From Prevotella sp. UBA4330 (lineage in GTDB: Bacteria > Bacteroidota > Bacteroidia > Bacteroidales > Bacteroidaceae), in contig DGTS01000039.1 of NCBI GenBank assembly GCA_002394385.1, positions 1-64,000 of the forward strand: a stretch of 64,000 nt of DNA. The letters run 5' to 3'. Position 1 is the stretch's first letter. The number at the start of each line of letters is the position of its first letter. A program made the position numbers and the translations under genes. Shown here one piece after another: positions 25,944-34,657 of this stretch. Under the pieces are notes generated by a model. The model was given only the letters and a program-made list of their open reading frames with translations, had not been told where the DNA came from and made no database searches.

Positions 25944-27356
25944 ATGTCAGAACAGAAATTCCGCGTAGAGTCCGACCTCTTAGGCGAACTCAAAATCCCC
26001 GCCGAAGCATACTACGGTGTGCAGACACAGCGTGCTATCAACAACTACCACATCTCGCGCAAGCAGATGCGTAGTTACCACGACTTCATCATCGCCATTG
26101 CCTACGTGAAGCTGGCTGCCGTGCAGACCAACCACACCCTCGGTGTCATCAACGACGAGATTTCGGGAGCCATCTCGCAGGCCTGCCGCGAAATCATCGA
26201 CGGTAAGTTCCACGAGGACTTCCCCATCGACATGATGCAGGGTGGTGCCGGCACATCCGTCAACATGAATGCCAACGAGGTGATTGCCAACCGTGCCCTT
26301 GAGATCATGGGCCACGAGAAGGGCGAGTACCAGTACTGCTACCCCAACGACCACTGCAACTGCGGACAGTCAACCAACGACGTGTATCCCACCACCATCC
26401 GCCTGGCCCTTATCCGCATGAACAAGAGCCTCGTGGCTGCACTCACCGGCCTGATCAGTGCCCTCCGCTACAAAGGCGAAGAGTTCAAGGATGTCATCAA
26501 GATGGGCCGTACCCAGCTGCAGGACGCTGTGCCTATGACCAGCGGACAGGAGTTCAACGCCTACGCCAACAACCTGGAGGAAGAGATTCTCAATCTCGAG
26601 CGCAACGTGAAGCTGCTCCATGAGATCAACATGGGTGGCACCGCCATCGGTACCGGTCTGAATGCCGTTCCCGGCTTTGCCAAGCTCTGCGCTGCCAACC
26701 TGAGCAAACTCACCGGCGAGGCTTTCGTTTCTGCCAGCGACCTCGTTGAGGCTACGCCCGATACCGGTGCCTACGTGAGCTACTCTTCAGCCCTGAAGCG
26801 TCTGGCCATCAAACTCTCCAAGATCTGTAACGACCTCCGCCTCATGGCTTCCGGTCCCCGCTGCGGTCTCAATGAGATCAACCTTCCCCCGAAGGCTCCC
26901 GGTTCCAGCATCATGCCCGGCAAGGTGAACCCCGTCATCCCCGAGGTTGTCAACCAGGTTTGCTTCAAGGTGATCGGCAACGACACCACCGTCAGCTTCG
27001 CCGCAGAAGCCGGTCAGCTGCAGCTCAACGTGATGGAGCCCGTCATCACCGAGTCGCTCATCGAGAGCTTGCTCTGGCTGAAGAACGCTATCGAGACGCT
27101 TACCGAAGAGTGCATCCTCGGCATCACCGTCAACAAGGAGCGTTGCTATGAAATGGTGAAGAACTCTATCGGCATCGTCACCGCCCTGAATCCGTACATC
27201 GGTTACAAGACCAGTACGAAGGTGGCCAAGGAAGCCTTAGAGACCAACCGTTCCGTCTATGATATCGTGTTGGAGAAAGGTCTCATGACGCAAGAGAAAC
27301 TCGACGAGGCCCTCGATCCTAAGAACATGCTCAATTCACACAAGATTGTGAAGTAA
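25944..27356 (+). CDS. aspA: Aspartate ammonia-lyase
   Basis: 470 residues, the standard length. It converts aspartate to fumarate and ammonia. The fumarase/aspartase signature GSSIMPGKVNPVIPEVVNQV lies near residues 317-336; TNDVYPTTIRLAL and GRTQLQDAVPMT give the other active-site regions. N-terminal SDLLGELKIPAEAYYGVQT is typical of AspA rather than FumC. As the last gene of the cluster it completes the asparagine to aspartate to fumarate route, and fumarate can serve as electron acceptor. Confidence 0.96.
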   Translation: MSEQKFRVESDLLGELKIPAEAYYGVQTQRAINNYHISRKQMRSYHDFIIAIAYVKLAAVQTNHTLGVINDEISGAISQACREIIDGKFHEDFPIDMMQGGAGTSVNMNANEVIANRALEIMGHEKGEYQYCYPNDHCNCGQSTNDVYPTTIRLALIRMNKSLVAALTGLISALRYKGEEFKDVIKMGRTQLQDAVPMTSGQEFNAYANNLEEEILNLERNVKLLHEINMGGTAIGTGLNAVPGFAKLCAANLSKLTGEAFVSASDLVEATPDTGAYVSYSSALKRLAIKLSKICNDLRLMASGPRCGLNEINLPPKAPGSSIMPGKVNPVIPEVVNQVCFKVIGNDTTVSFAAEAGQLQLNVMEPVITESLIESLLWLKNAIETLTEECILGITVNKERCYEMVKNSIGIVTALNPYIGYKTSTKVAKEALETNRSVYDIVLEKGLMTQEKLDEALDPKNMLNSHKIVK

Positions 27357-27380
27357 GCACAAAGAGAGGTTTCTGTGCAG

Positions 27381-27415
27381 AGCCCGGCTGTCACCACTGG
27401 CAGCCGGGCTTTTTA
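27381..27415 (+). terminator. Terminator after aspA
   Basis: agcccggctg and cagccgggct form a perfect 10-bp stem around a 10-nt loop, followed by ttttt. Confidence 0.92.
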
Positions 27416-27460
27416 AGATTGTGTCCTTTAGCGCGGAATCCTAATGACCGGAGCGGGATA

Positions 27461-27507
27461 AAAAAGGAGCCGCAGAGATGCTGCAATGCACTTCTGCGGC
27501 TCCTTTT
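27461..27507 (-). terminator. Terminator after recA
   Basis: ggagccgcaga (27466-27476) pairs with tctgcggctcc (27493-27503); on the minus strand the stem is followed by a run of T. It is also T-flanked on the other side. Confidence 0.88.
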
Positions 27508-27522
27508 GGCTTATAGTAAGGG

Positions 27523-28554
27523 TCAGTCTTTCTTGTCGGTGATGGCCTGCATGATCTTGGCTTCCAGTTCCTCGCACAGTTCGGGGTTGTCTTTCAGCAG
27601 TTTCTTCACGGCATCGCGGCCCTGCGCCAGTTTCGTGCCGTCGTAAGAGAACCAACTGCCGCTCTTCTGAATAATACCATATTCAACGCCGAGGTCAACA
27701 ATCTCGCCAATCTTGGAGATCCCCTCGCCAAAAGTAATCTCGAACTCTGCCTTGCGGAAAGGAGGAGCCACCTTGTTCTTAACCACCTTCACGCGCACCT
27801 GGTTGCCGATAACCTCGTCGCCATCCTTGATGCTCGTCACGCGGCGGATGTCAAGACGTACCGAAGCGTAAAACTTCAGAGCGTTACCACCCGTTGTGGT
27901 CTCAGGATTGCCGAACATTACACCAATCTTCTCGCGCAACTGGTTGATGAAGATACACGTGGTGTTAGTCTTCGAGATGGTGCTCGTCAGTTTGCGCAGA
28001 GCCTGACTCATCAGTCGTGCATGCAGTCCGACAACATTATCACCCATGTCACCCTCAATCTCCTTCTTCGGCGTGAGTGCTGCCACAGAGTCAATCACCA
28101 CGATGTCAACAGCAGCCGACGAAATGAGTTGGTCGGCAATCTGCAGAGCCTGCTCACCGTTGTCGGGCTGTGATATCCACAGGTTATCGACATCAACACC
28201 CAGTTTCTGAGCATAGAAACGGTCGAAGGCATGCTCGGCATCTATAAATGCAGCGATGCCGCCCTGCTTCTGTGCCTCTGCTATTGCATGGATGGCGAGT
28301 GTCGTCTTACCCGACGACTCAGGACCGTAAATCTCGATGATGCGTCCACGCGGGTAACCGCCCACACCGAGAGCGGCATTCAGGCTGATGCTTCCTGTCG
28401 GGATAACGTCAACATTCTCTATATGCTCGTCGCCGAGTTTCATTATCGAACCCTTGCCAAAGTCCTTCTCTATCTTAGACATCGCTGCCTGCAGCGCCTT
28501 CAGTTTCTCGCTCTGAGGGTTTTGTGCACCCTCTTCTTCAATTTTCTTTGCCAT
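27523..28554 (-). CDS. recA: Recombinase RecA
   Basis: 343 residues, the normal length. RecA forms the strand-exchange filament and triggers LexA-type autocleavage. Walker [10 protein letters not shown] lies near 76-84, the Walker B region [12 protein letters not shown] near 150, and [28 protein letters not shown] near 212-240 is the RecA signature. The C-terminus is acidic ([17 protein letters not shown]). It faces aspA convergently with a terminator pair between them. Confidence 0.98.
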   Translation of the reverse strand: MAKKIEEEGAQNPQSEKLKALQAAMSKIEKDFGKGSIMKLGDEHIENVDVIPTGSISLNAALGVGGYPRGRIIEIYGPESSGKTTLAIHAIAEAQKQGGIAAFIDAEHAFDRFYAQKLGVDVDNLWISQPDNGEQALQIADQLISSAAVDIVVIDSVAALTPKKEIEGDMGDNVVGLHARLMSQALRKLTSTISKTNTTCIFINQLREKIGVMFGNPETTTGGNALKFYASVRLDIRRVTSIKDGDEVIGNQVRVKVVKNKVAPPFRKAEFEITFGEGISKIGEIVDLGVEYGIIQKSGSWFSYDGTKLAQGRDAVKKLLKDNPELCEELEAKIMQAITDKKD

Positions 28555-28598
28555 ATCGTTTTTACAGTTTAAATATATTAAATCGTCATATAGAAATA

Positions 28599-29381
28599 TC
28601 AGAATAAGAACACACCGAGGCCCGTATTTTTGCGCTTCTGCGCAAGGTCGCTCTTCATGCGCTCCACGGCAACACGGAAGAAGAACGAGACGAGATACTC
28701 ATCAGTGCCTTCGCTACGTATCTGGCGGAGAGCATTGATATAGTCTGCACGGTCTTTAATGTCGATGATGAGTAGTGGATGACCTGCATGCAACAGTATC
28801 CAATTAGAGAGCAGACGCCCCGTGCGGCCATTGCCGTCGCGGAAAGGATGCAAGTATTCAAAGAATCCGTGGAAACGGGCAGCGACAATCATTGGATGTA
28901 CTCCGCGTTCCATGGCTTCTGCCGTGGACGACATCAAAGCCGGCACACGAGCCACCAATGTCTCGTGGTCGCCAAAGACAGTATCACCTGCCGCCATATC
29001 CTCTGTCGTATAAGCACCAGCCACGGCACCAGGGGCGCGATAAGCCAGTGTGTTCTCCGTCACCAGCCTGTTGGTCTCACAAAGCAATTTCTCGTCAAAA
29101 GCAGCATCAAGGTGTGTGGTCACATAGCGGAAGGCACGGAAGTGGTCGGCCATCTCCGTACATTCCAGCAGCGAGTGACCCACAGGCACCATTGCCAGTC
29201 CCTGCTCTTTCAGAATGCGCGTATCGTCCACGGTGAACGAGTTGCCTTCAATAGCACACGAGTGTGTGGAAAACAGCACCTCATGCCAGTCCATATAGTC
29301 GGCTGGTGCCATTTTCTTTACGATGCACTCTTCATATTCGCATCGCACTTCCTCATAATGCTTTATTTCCTGTTCAAACAT
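28599..29381 (-). CDS. Fic family protein (predicted AMP transferase)
   Basis: 260 residues. The Fic core motif [12 protein letters not shown] is complete at residues 178-189, so catalytic AMP transfer to a protein hydroxyl is expected. SCAIEGN at 41-47 fits the inhibitory helix motif (S/T)xxxE(G/N) placed N-terminal to the core, a class II arrangement that would keep it auto-inhibited. No separate antitoxin gene is adjacent, which agrees with an in-built inhibitor. The target is unknown. A second, broken copy of its 3' end lies at 29569-29719. Confidence 0.93.
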   Translation of the reverse strand: MFEQEIKHYEEVRCEYEECIVKKMAPADYMDWHEVLFSTHSCAIEGNSFTVDDTRILKEQGLAMVPVGHSLLECTEMADHFRAFRYVTTHLDAAFDEKLLCETNRLVTENTLAYRAPGAVAGAYTTEDMAAGDTVFGDHETLVARVPALMSSTAEAMERGVHPMIVAARFHGFFEYLHPFRDGNGRTGRLLSNWILLHAGHPLLIIDIKDRADYINALRQIRSEGTDEYLVSFFFRVAVERMKSDLAQKRKNTGLGVFLF

Positions 29382-29405
29382 AGTTCCTCACGACTAATTG
29401 TTTGG

Positions 29406-29436
29406 CAAAGATACGAAAAGTTGAGAGCAAAACAAA
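29406..29436 (-). promoter_or_regulatory. Fic gene promoter
   Basis: On the minus strand TTTG (29436-29433) and TATCTTTG (29413-29406) are exactly 19 bp apart, with the ATG about 25 bp beyond. Confidence 0.8.
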
Positions 29437-29568
29437 AGAATTTATTCTTTTTTTGCCGAGACGGAGTATCTTCACGGAGGAACGACGTAAAAATACAACA
29501 AATTAAACGATATGCAAAAAAATCTCTATATTATTTTGCGGGCGAGAAAACGTATTATAGAAAATCAG

Positions 29569-29719
29569 AATAAGAACGCTCCGAGACAGGTATTGCTGCG
29601 CTTCTGCATAAGAGTATCCTTCATACGCGCAGTGGCAGCACGGAAGAAGAATGACACGAGGAACTCGTCAGTGCCTTCGTTTCGAATCCGACGCAGCGAT
29701 TGGATGTATTCTGCTCCCC
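29569..29719 (-). pseudogene. Broken duplicate of the Fic gene 3' end
   Basis: Minus-strand translation gives EYIQSLRRIRNEGTDEFLVS and then FFFRAATARMKDTLMQKR before CLGAFLF and a stop. It aligns residue by residue with the last 50 residues of the intact Fic protein at 28599-29381, with about 65-70% identity. There is no start codon, no Fic motif and no upstream homology. It is the remnant of a second, diverged fic gene. Confidence 0.85.
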
Positions 29720-29851
29720 AACAACGTTTTATAGCCAATTCTATTGGCTTGACTTACAGAACAAGGGACTCAGCGTTCAAATAGCAGAAAGTGTTGATGC
29801 CAAGGCATACAATCCAAGGGTTTCTTCATGTTTCCGTTTAACGGTTATAAC

Positions 29852-29883
29852 AAGGTGGAGAGACTGCATAATCGCTCCACCTT
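29852..29883. terminator. Hairpin downstream of the lipoprotein gene
   Basis: aaggtggag (29852-29860) pairs with ctccacctt (29875-29883), 9 bp beyond the stop of the minus-strand lipoprotein gene. Nothing else is recognised in 29720-29850. Confidence 0.5.
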
Positions 29884-29891
29884 ATTTGTGA

Positions 29892-30731
29892 TTATTTCGT
29901 TAGTTTAAGCCTAAATTTTTCTACTTTCTGCATTGTTTCAGAATCAACCCCCTCATTATTGCCAGTAAATGTCATAGAAATAGTACTTCCAGGCTCATCC
30001 TCAAGAAATGCTTTAAACTCTTTACCATCACTGTCATCTGTACGCCATTCATTATAATTTGGCATCAATTCCTTAACAACTCGTCCTTTTGCATCCTGCC
30101 CTTCACCAACAATCCACATTTGGTTATATTCACTAACAAGAGATTTTGTGTTTACCGTTTTAAGCAGTTTAAAGGTTATAGTAATTTCAGGAAAGCCATA
30201 ACTGTTTTCTTTAACATAATATGCATCTTTTACTACTTCAACACTTCCTTTTAAAGCCGAAGGTAAAATAACCTCAATTGATTTATCTTCTGTTTCAGAA
30301 TCTGTCTCAGGAAGTACATTATCTCCATCCACAGCAATACTTAGAGACTCAGATTTACTGGAAAATTTTATTTTTACTGCCCTTTTTGCATTGGGAACGT
30401 TATACTTGATGTATGCTGTTTCATTTACATCAATAGCAAGCAAATTATCCACATCCATTTTTTCAAGAGACTCTATGACATTTCCATTTTCATCCAATAG
30501 ATCAACGTTGATAAAATTGTATTCACCTTTAGGACTTCCTTCTGTTATTCTCTTGAACTCGACACTTAGTTCATTATCAACTATATTATAATCCCGATCA
30601 ACAACCTCAAAGTATTTTCCAAGGGGTCCACTGATTTTTTTAGATGTAGGATGAACTATCATTGATCCGTCACCACATGATACTAAACAAATGGCAAGTG
30701 CTGCCATCATAGAATACAATAAATTTCTCAT
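29892..30731 (-). CDS. Lipoprotein of unknown function
   Basis: 279 residues. A lipoprotein signal peptide is present: MRNLLYSMMAALAICLVSC with the lipobox L-V-S-C and Cys at 19, followed by GDGS. The rest looks beta-rich with many Asp, Glu and Lys and no recognisable domain; two similar-looking halves (about 30-120 and 150-270) might each be an immunoglobulin-like fold, which is a guess. A TATCTTTG -7 box at 30743-30736 is so close to the ATG that the transcript would be almost leaderless. The DNA is markedly AT-richer than its surroundings. Confidence 0.7.
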   Translation of the reverse strand: MRNLLYSMMAALAICLVSCGDGSMIVHPTSKKISGPLGKYFEVVDRDYNIVDNELSVEFKRITEGSPKGEYNFINVDLLDENGNVIESLEKMDVDNLLAIDVNETAYIKYNVPNAKRAVKIKFSSKSESLSIAVDGDNVLPETDSETEDKSIEVILPSALKGSVEVVKDAYYVKENSYGFPEITITFKLLKTVNTKSLVSEYNQMWIVGEGQDAKGRVVKELMPNYNEWRTDDSDGKEFKAFLEDEPGSTISMTFTGNNEGVDSETMQKVEKFRLKLTK

Positions 30732-30893
30732 ATTACAAAGATATTGGTTTTCCCTACTCTGTTAAGGATTTTCGGTATACTCCTATTATCATAATTCGCT
30801 CGCACTGGGACAGTGCCCACCGTGAACATATTTTCATAAAACTCTATGGCAGCGCGACTAAGCCGATATGCCAAATCATGAAACTTTACTGAA

Positions 30894-31637
30894 CTATTGA
30901 TAATAAAGAATCCACTTATGTAATTTGGAATTACTATCAAAGAAAAAGCGTCCGTAAGGTTTGTCATTTGTTGCTTTATAATCGTAGTCCCCATTCCAAT
31001 AATAATTCTTTTTCATATCCGGCCCGTAAAGTGTCCATATTGTATAACCGCCGCTTTTTCCAGTTTCTTTGAACTGGCTTCCTATGAGTTCCATATTTTT
31101 TACTTGAGTGAGAGTCATACCTGGATACAAATCGCTGATCACATGTTTTTTATCCAATATCATTAATACCCATCCTTCTTTAAATTTAAGTAAGGCAGCA
31201 CATCCATCGCCGCCACGCACAATGGCATAACCATCAAGGGCACCGGCGTCTTTAAGGGAAGCATCATGTTTTGGTGAAATTAACGATATATCTCCAGACC
31301 AAGACCACACTATTTTTTCCTTATTAAGATGTTTTGCTAGTTCTGGTGTTTCAACCATGACCGTTTTCCCTTCTTTACCAAAATCATACATTTTAAAATG
31401 ACAAATCATGTTGTCGGCTTCATACACTTCATCCAAAAAATTACATCTATATAATCGGCATGAAAATGAAATGCTTGCATCGCCTTTCGCTTTTTGGGAG
31501 GTACTCGAGGCGTGTTTGTTTCTGTTAACTGCGGTCTTTCTTGTTGCTGGCTTTTTAACCCTGTTTTGAGCCATACTCGTTGATGGAATAGCAAATAATG
31601 CTATTAAAAACATCACAATCAATTTTCTATTCTTCAT
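30894..31637 (-). CDS. Secreted protein of unknown function
   Basis: 247 residues with a signal peptide (RKLIVMFLIALFAIPSTSMAQ). A basic Lys/Arg/Thr/Ser-rich stretch (25-50) leads into a beta-rich domain with motifs such as FSCRLYRCNF, YAIVRGGDGCAALLKF and GYTIWTLYGPDMKKNYYWNG. I do not recognise the family. It lies 7 bp after the next upstream gene (31645-32001), so they are probably co-transcribed. The following 160 bp (30732-30893) hold no convincing gene. Confidence 0.65.
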   Translation of the reverse strand: MKNRKLIVMFLIALFAIPSTSMAQNRVKKPATRKTAVNRNKHASSTSQKAKGDASISFSCRLYRCNFLDEVYEADNMICHFKMYDFGKEGKTVMVETPELAKHLNKEKIVWSWSGDISLISPKHDASLKDAGALDGYAIVRGGDGCAALLKFKEGWVLMILDKKHVISDLYPGMTLTQVKNMELIGSQFKETGKSGGYTIWTLYGPDMKKNYYWNGDYDYKATNDKPYGRFFFDSNSKLHKWILYYQ

Positions 31638-31644
31638 AATTGCT

Positions 31645-32001
31645 CTATTTATAATTTAAAGTATTATTTCTAATGCCTTTTGCCCAAAAACAAGAATCCT
31701 GTTCGAGCCGTAGGTTCTTGATGGATGCATATTTGAATACTTCTTCATCTGAGAAGCAATAATCAGGTTTACCTGAATTCTTATTTAGGCAGTACACCTT
31801 ACTATGAGGATTTCCACAAAACGGATCTGGTAAACATGCGAATGTCAGTCCAGTTTCTTTATTCCCTTTGTTAATGGCTTCAGCATACTGCGCAGCCGAA
31901 AGGCTGTTAGGGAAGGAATTTTTGTCACACTCTGCTATAATACCATTATCCTCTACCAACTTAAGCCAAGGGTTTTCAACTGTGATGTTAAATGGTTCCA
32001 T
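31645..32001 (-). CDS. Short hypothetical protein, possibly a truncated glycosylase-like gene
   Basis: 118 residues from ATG at 32001. The segment LPDPFCGNPHSKVYCLNKNSGKPDY resembles the N-terminal part of uracil-DNA-glycosylase-like proteins (which show a xPxxGNPxAxVxLLxxNPG pattern), but the Pro of NPG is replaced by Ser and the protein ends where the main domain should begin. It may be a degraded gene that still has an open frame. The similarity is from memory and weak. AT-rich DNA as in its neighbours. Confidence 0.5.
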   Translation of the reverse strand: MEPFNITVENPWLKLVEDNGIIAECDKNSFPNSLSAAQYAEAINKGNKETGLTFACLPDPFCGNPHSKVYCLNKNSGKPDYCFSDEEVFKYASIKNLRLEQDSCFWAKGIRNNTLNYK

Positions 32002-32097
32002 AGTGTTGTATGTTTGATTTGAAGAAAAATTTATATCCACTAATGATTGTGAGCCTTCTTGACATTCTTAGCCTGAAGAACGTGTTGTTACTTGTTG

Positions 32098-32105
32098 CAA
32101 AGATA
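32098..32105 (-). promoter_or_regulatory. -7 box for the minus-strand AT-rich genes
   Basis: TATCTTTG on the minus strand, about 100 bp before the ATG at 32001. No good -33 box is seen. Confidence 0.45.
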
Positions 32106-32138
32106 ACACATTTTGTATAATGATGCCTCGCATATTCC

Positions 32139-32212
32139 AGTCCTTTTGACTGCCCATTTTAGTCCATTTTTCAGTCCATTTAGTCCATTTTTTAGTCCAT
32201 TTGGTCCGTTTT
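32139..32212. repeat. agtccattt tandem repeats
   Basis: Five imperfect units of agtccat separated by T-runs of two to six. The stretch 32041-32351 contains only this array and promoter-like sites; an open frame across it on the minus strand (NGLKNGLNGLKNGL) is a product of the repeat and is not called. Confidence 0.75.
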
Positions 32213-32258
32213 CGAGAAATTGAGTATTTATTATTATATAGGTGTGCAGGAAAATGCT

Positions 32259-32266
32259 TAACTTTG
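32259..32266 (+). promoter_or_regulatory. -7 box for the HTH membrane gene
   Basis: TAACTTTG followed by a leader of about 105 nt before the ATG at 32379. The -33 region is A/T-rich without a clear TTTG. Confidence 0.45.
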
Positions 32267-32378
32267 TGCCATCAAACGGAAAGATTTTGCCAACGAGCGC
32301 AAAAGAAGTTTGCTTCATTTTGCCGAGTGCATCTAAATCTTATGCAATGGCATGCAGACTGTCGCATATAACTTTATC

Positions 32379-33272
32379 ATGAATCAAGAACAACATAATC
32401 AACAAGAGAAGGCATTAGCCAAACTCCGCGAATTGATTGAAGGAGTTGTAGAAAGGAAGATGAAGACCCCTAAGGATTTCGAATTCCTTTCTGAATGTAT
32501 ATTCGATAAATTCCACGAGAGGATATCTCCAACTACCTTAAAACGCATCTGGGGCTATCTGTCCGAAACGACAACTCCGCGGAAGTCCACGCTTGACATT
32601 TTATCCAAGTTTGTTGGGTATGACAATTGGAAAGATTTCACAGAGGGGGCAGAGGACACAGAGAAGGAGCCTGAAGAAGAAAAGGCCACGGAGAAAGAGG
32701 AAGGAAAAACTCAGAAGAAACGATTTAGCCCTGCCACACTCTACACCATCATCGCATTATTGCTGATAGGTATCATAGCAGGCGTTTCCTATCAGGTATT
32801 TAATAATTCATCCGATAAAAGCAGTGCTTACACGTTGAAGATTGGTGATACTTTTAGTTCGCCTCACGAATATCTCAAACTATTTGGTATTCATGCAACG
32901 GAAAAACTTTGGGGACAGATTCTGCCCCGCCATCCCAACATTTCTGTGTGGGGCCCCAATTATCGCCATTCCGAATGGCATAATGAAGGTGACAAATCGA
33001 AGATGATGCCCACCATCACCGAGTATTGGAAGCCGGAAGGGGTAGATAGCGATCAGATAGTCCAACGAAATATTGATCATTTTAATCACAATTCCCGTCT
33101 GAATGAGATTCGGATTACATTCATGAAGAATCTTGTTGACACCAACTATGTGTATCTTGGTGTCTATCGCATGTCGATGGAATTGTCTGACAGCACCAAA
33201 GTGGTGTGGGAACGCGTGGCTGAAGAATGTGATCTCAACAAAATAGATTATCTGGAGTTGCTACGCAACTAA
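32379..33272 (+). CDS. Membrane-anchored protein with an N-terminal HTH-like domain
   Basis: 297 residues from ATG at 32379; an in-frame ATG at 32352 would add nine. The N-terminal 85 residues, with MKTPKDFEFLSECIFDKFHE, RISPTTLKRIWGYL and LDILSKFVGYDNWKDF, are a module common in Bacteroidetes that looks DNA-binding. An acidic Glu/Lys linker and one membrane helix (LYTIIALLLIGIIAGVSYQVF near 119-139) follow, then a 150-residue extracytoplasmic domain of unknown fold. This layout suggests a one-component membrane sensor that regulates directly from the membrane (inference). No partner gene is evident. Confidence 0.75.
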   Translation: MNQEQHNQQEKALAKLRELIEGVVERKMKTPKDFEFLSECIFDKFHERISPTTLKRIWGYLSETTTPRKSTLDILSKFVGYDNWKDFTEGAEDTEKEPEEEKATEKEEGKTQKKRFSPATLYTIIALLLIGIIAGVSYQVFNNSSDKSSAYTLKIGDTFSSPHEYLKLFGIHATEKLWGQILPRHPNISVWGPNYRHSEWHNEGDKSKMMPTITEYWKPEGVDSDQIVQRNIDHFNHNSRLNEIRITFMKNLVDTNYVYLGVYRMSMELSDSTKVVWERVAEECDLNKIDYLELLRN

Positions 33273-33278
33273 TAGAAA

Positions 33279-33318
33279 AACCCACCCCAACCCTCGCGAA
33301 GGGAGGGTTGGGGTGGGC
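33279..33318. terminator. Bidirectional terminator/palindrome
   Basis: cccaccccaaccctc (33281-33295) pairs perfectly over 15 bp with gagggttggggtggg (33303-33317). It is flanked by an A-run on the left and lies between two convergent genes. Its sequence also resembles the GC-rich repeat family elsewhere in the window. Confidence 0.8.
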
Positions 33319-33324
33319 TATTGC

Positions 33325-34560
33325 TTACAGTTCCAAATCTCCGTCGTGAATCTCGTGCCAAGGCAAGCCTTGCTTGTTGAGTTGCTCGAGGAATGGATCG
33401 GGGTCGAACTCTTCTACATTGAAGACTCCAGGCTTGCGCCACAGGCCCTTACAGAACATCATGGCTCCAATCATGGCGGGCACACCGGTGGTGTAACTTA
33501 CGCCTTGCATGCCTGTCTCTTCGTAAGCGGCGCGGTGAGAGCAGTTGTTATAAATATAATAGGTGTGCTCCTTGCCGTCTTTCAGTCCACGGATGCGGCA
33601 GCCGATGCTGGTCTCGCCCTCATAGTTCTCACCCAGGTCTTGCGGGTTGGGCAGCACGGCCTTGAGAAACTGCAGCGGAACAATCTTCACACGGGCAGTG
33701 CCGGTGCCGTCAGCAAGCGGAGCCTCGTATTCCACCTCGTCGATGCGGCTCATGCCGATGTTCTGTATCACCTCAAGGTGCTTGAGGTACTGCTGGCCGA
33801 AGGTCATCCAGAAGCGCGCACGCTTGATGGTAGGATAATTGATTACCAACGACTCTATCTCCTCGTGATGCAGCAGATAACTGTCGCGCGGACCAATGCC
33901 GGGATAGGTCAGGTCTTTGTGTATCTCCAGCGGCTCTGTCTCCACCCACTGTCCGTTCTCCCAGTAGAGTCCTTTCTGGGTAATCTCGCGGATGTTTATC
34001 TCGGGATTGAAGTTTGTGGCGAAAGCCTTGTGATGGTCGCCTGCATTGCAGTCAACGATGTCAAGATACTGTATCTCGTCGAAGTGATGCTTTGCGGCGT
34101 ATGCGGTGAAGATGCTCGTCACACCCGGGTCGAAGCCGCAACCGAGGATTGCTGTCAGCCCAGCCTCGCGGAAACGGTCGCGGTAAGCCCACTGCCATGA
34201 GTACTCGAAGTGAGCCTCGTCCTTTGGCTCGTAGTTGGCTGTGTCGAGATAGTTGCACCCGCAAGCCAGGCAGGCATCCATGATGGTGAGGTCCTGATAG
34301 GGTAGTGCGAGGTTAATAACCAACTCCGGCTTATAGTCGCTGAACAATGCCTTCAACTGCTCCACATCGTCAGCATCTACCTGCGCTGTGCGTATCGGCA
34401 TGTCATAGCCTTTCTGGTGAATAGCCTCCACCAGTTTGTCGCACTTCTCCTTGCGGCGGCTTGCAATCATAAACTCGGTGAACACGTCTGCGTTCTGCAC
34501 AATCTTAAAAGCGGCTACGGTGGCAACACCACCTGCGCCAATCATCAGTATTCTGCTCAT
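33325..34560 (-). CDS. Carboxynorspermidine dehydrogenase (saccharopine dehydrogenase-like)
   Basis: 411 residues. The Rossmann motif MIGAGGVATVAAFK at 6-19 binds NADPH. CNYLDTANYEP near 105, GCGFDPGVTSIF near 150 and the C-terminal GVPAMIGAMMF near 370 fit the saccharopine-dehydrogenase-like family whose bacterial members reductively couple aspartate semialdehyde with a diamine in the alternative spermidine pathway. In Bacteroidetes this is the usual function; no decarboxylase gene is adjacent here. It has an excellent promoter of its own. Confidence 0.88.
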   Translation of the reverse strand: MSRILMIGAGGVATVAAFKIVQNADVFTEFMIASRRKEKCDKLVEAIHQKGYDMPIRTAQVDADDVEQLKALFSDYKPELVINLALPYQDLTIMDACLACGCNYLDTANYEPKDEAHFEYSWQWAYRDRFREAGLTAILGCGFDPGVTSIFTAYAAKHHFDEIQYLDIVDCNAGDHHKAFATNFNPEINIREITQKGLYWENGQWVETEPLEIHKDLTYPGIGPRDSYLLHHEEIESLVINYPTIKRARFWMTFGQQYLKHLEVIQNIGMSRIDEVEYEAPLADGTGTARVKIVPLQFLKAVLPNPQDLGENYEGETSIGCRIRGLKDGKEHTYYIYNNCSHRAAYEETGMQGVSYTTGVPAMIGAMMFCKGLWRKPGVFNVEEFDPDPFLEQLNKQGLPWHEIHDGDLEL

Positions 34561-34605
34561 TTCTCAGTTATTATTTGTTTTTCAGTTTCTTTTTTATGGT
34601 CTTTG

Positions 34606-34636
34606 CAAAGATATTACAAAAAGGTGAGAATACAAA
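34606..34636 (-). promoter_or_regulatory. Promoter of the carboxynorspermidine dehydrogenase gene
   Basis: TTTG (34636-34633) and TATCTTTG (34613-34606) on the minus strand, 19 bp apart. Confidence 0.8.
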
Positions 34637-34657
34637 ATAAACGGGCATTGTTTTTCG

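Noticed and set aside
30728..30994. 88-codon minus-strand frame between two secreted-protein genes
   Set aside because: It overlaps the end of the 30894-31637 gene in another frame, and there is no signal or family pattern; the 160-bp gap gives no good start site.
32088..32318. Minus-strand 76-codon frame with NGLKNGLNGLKNGL
   Set aside because: It is produced by the agtccattt tandem repeat and has no promoter or start context.
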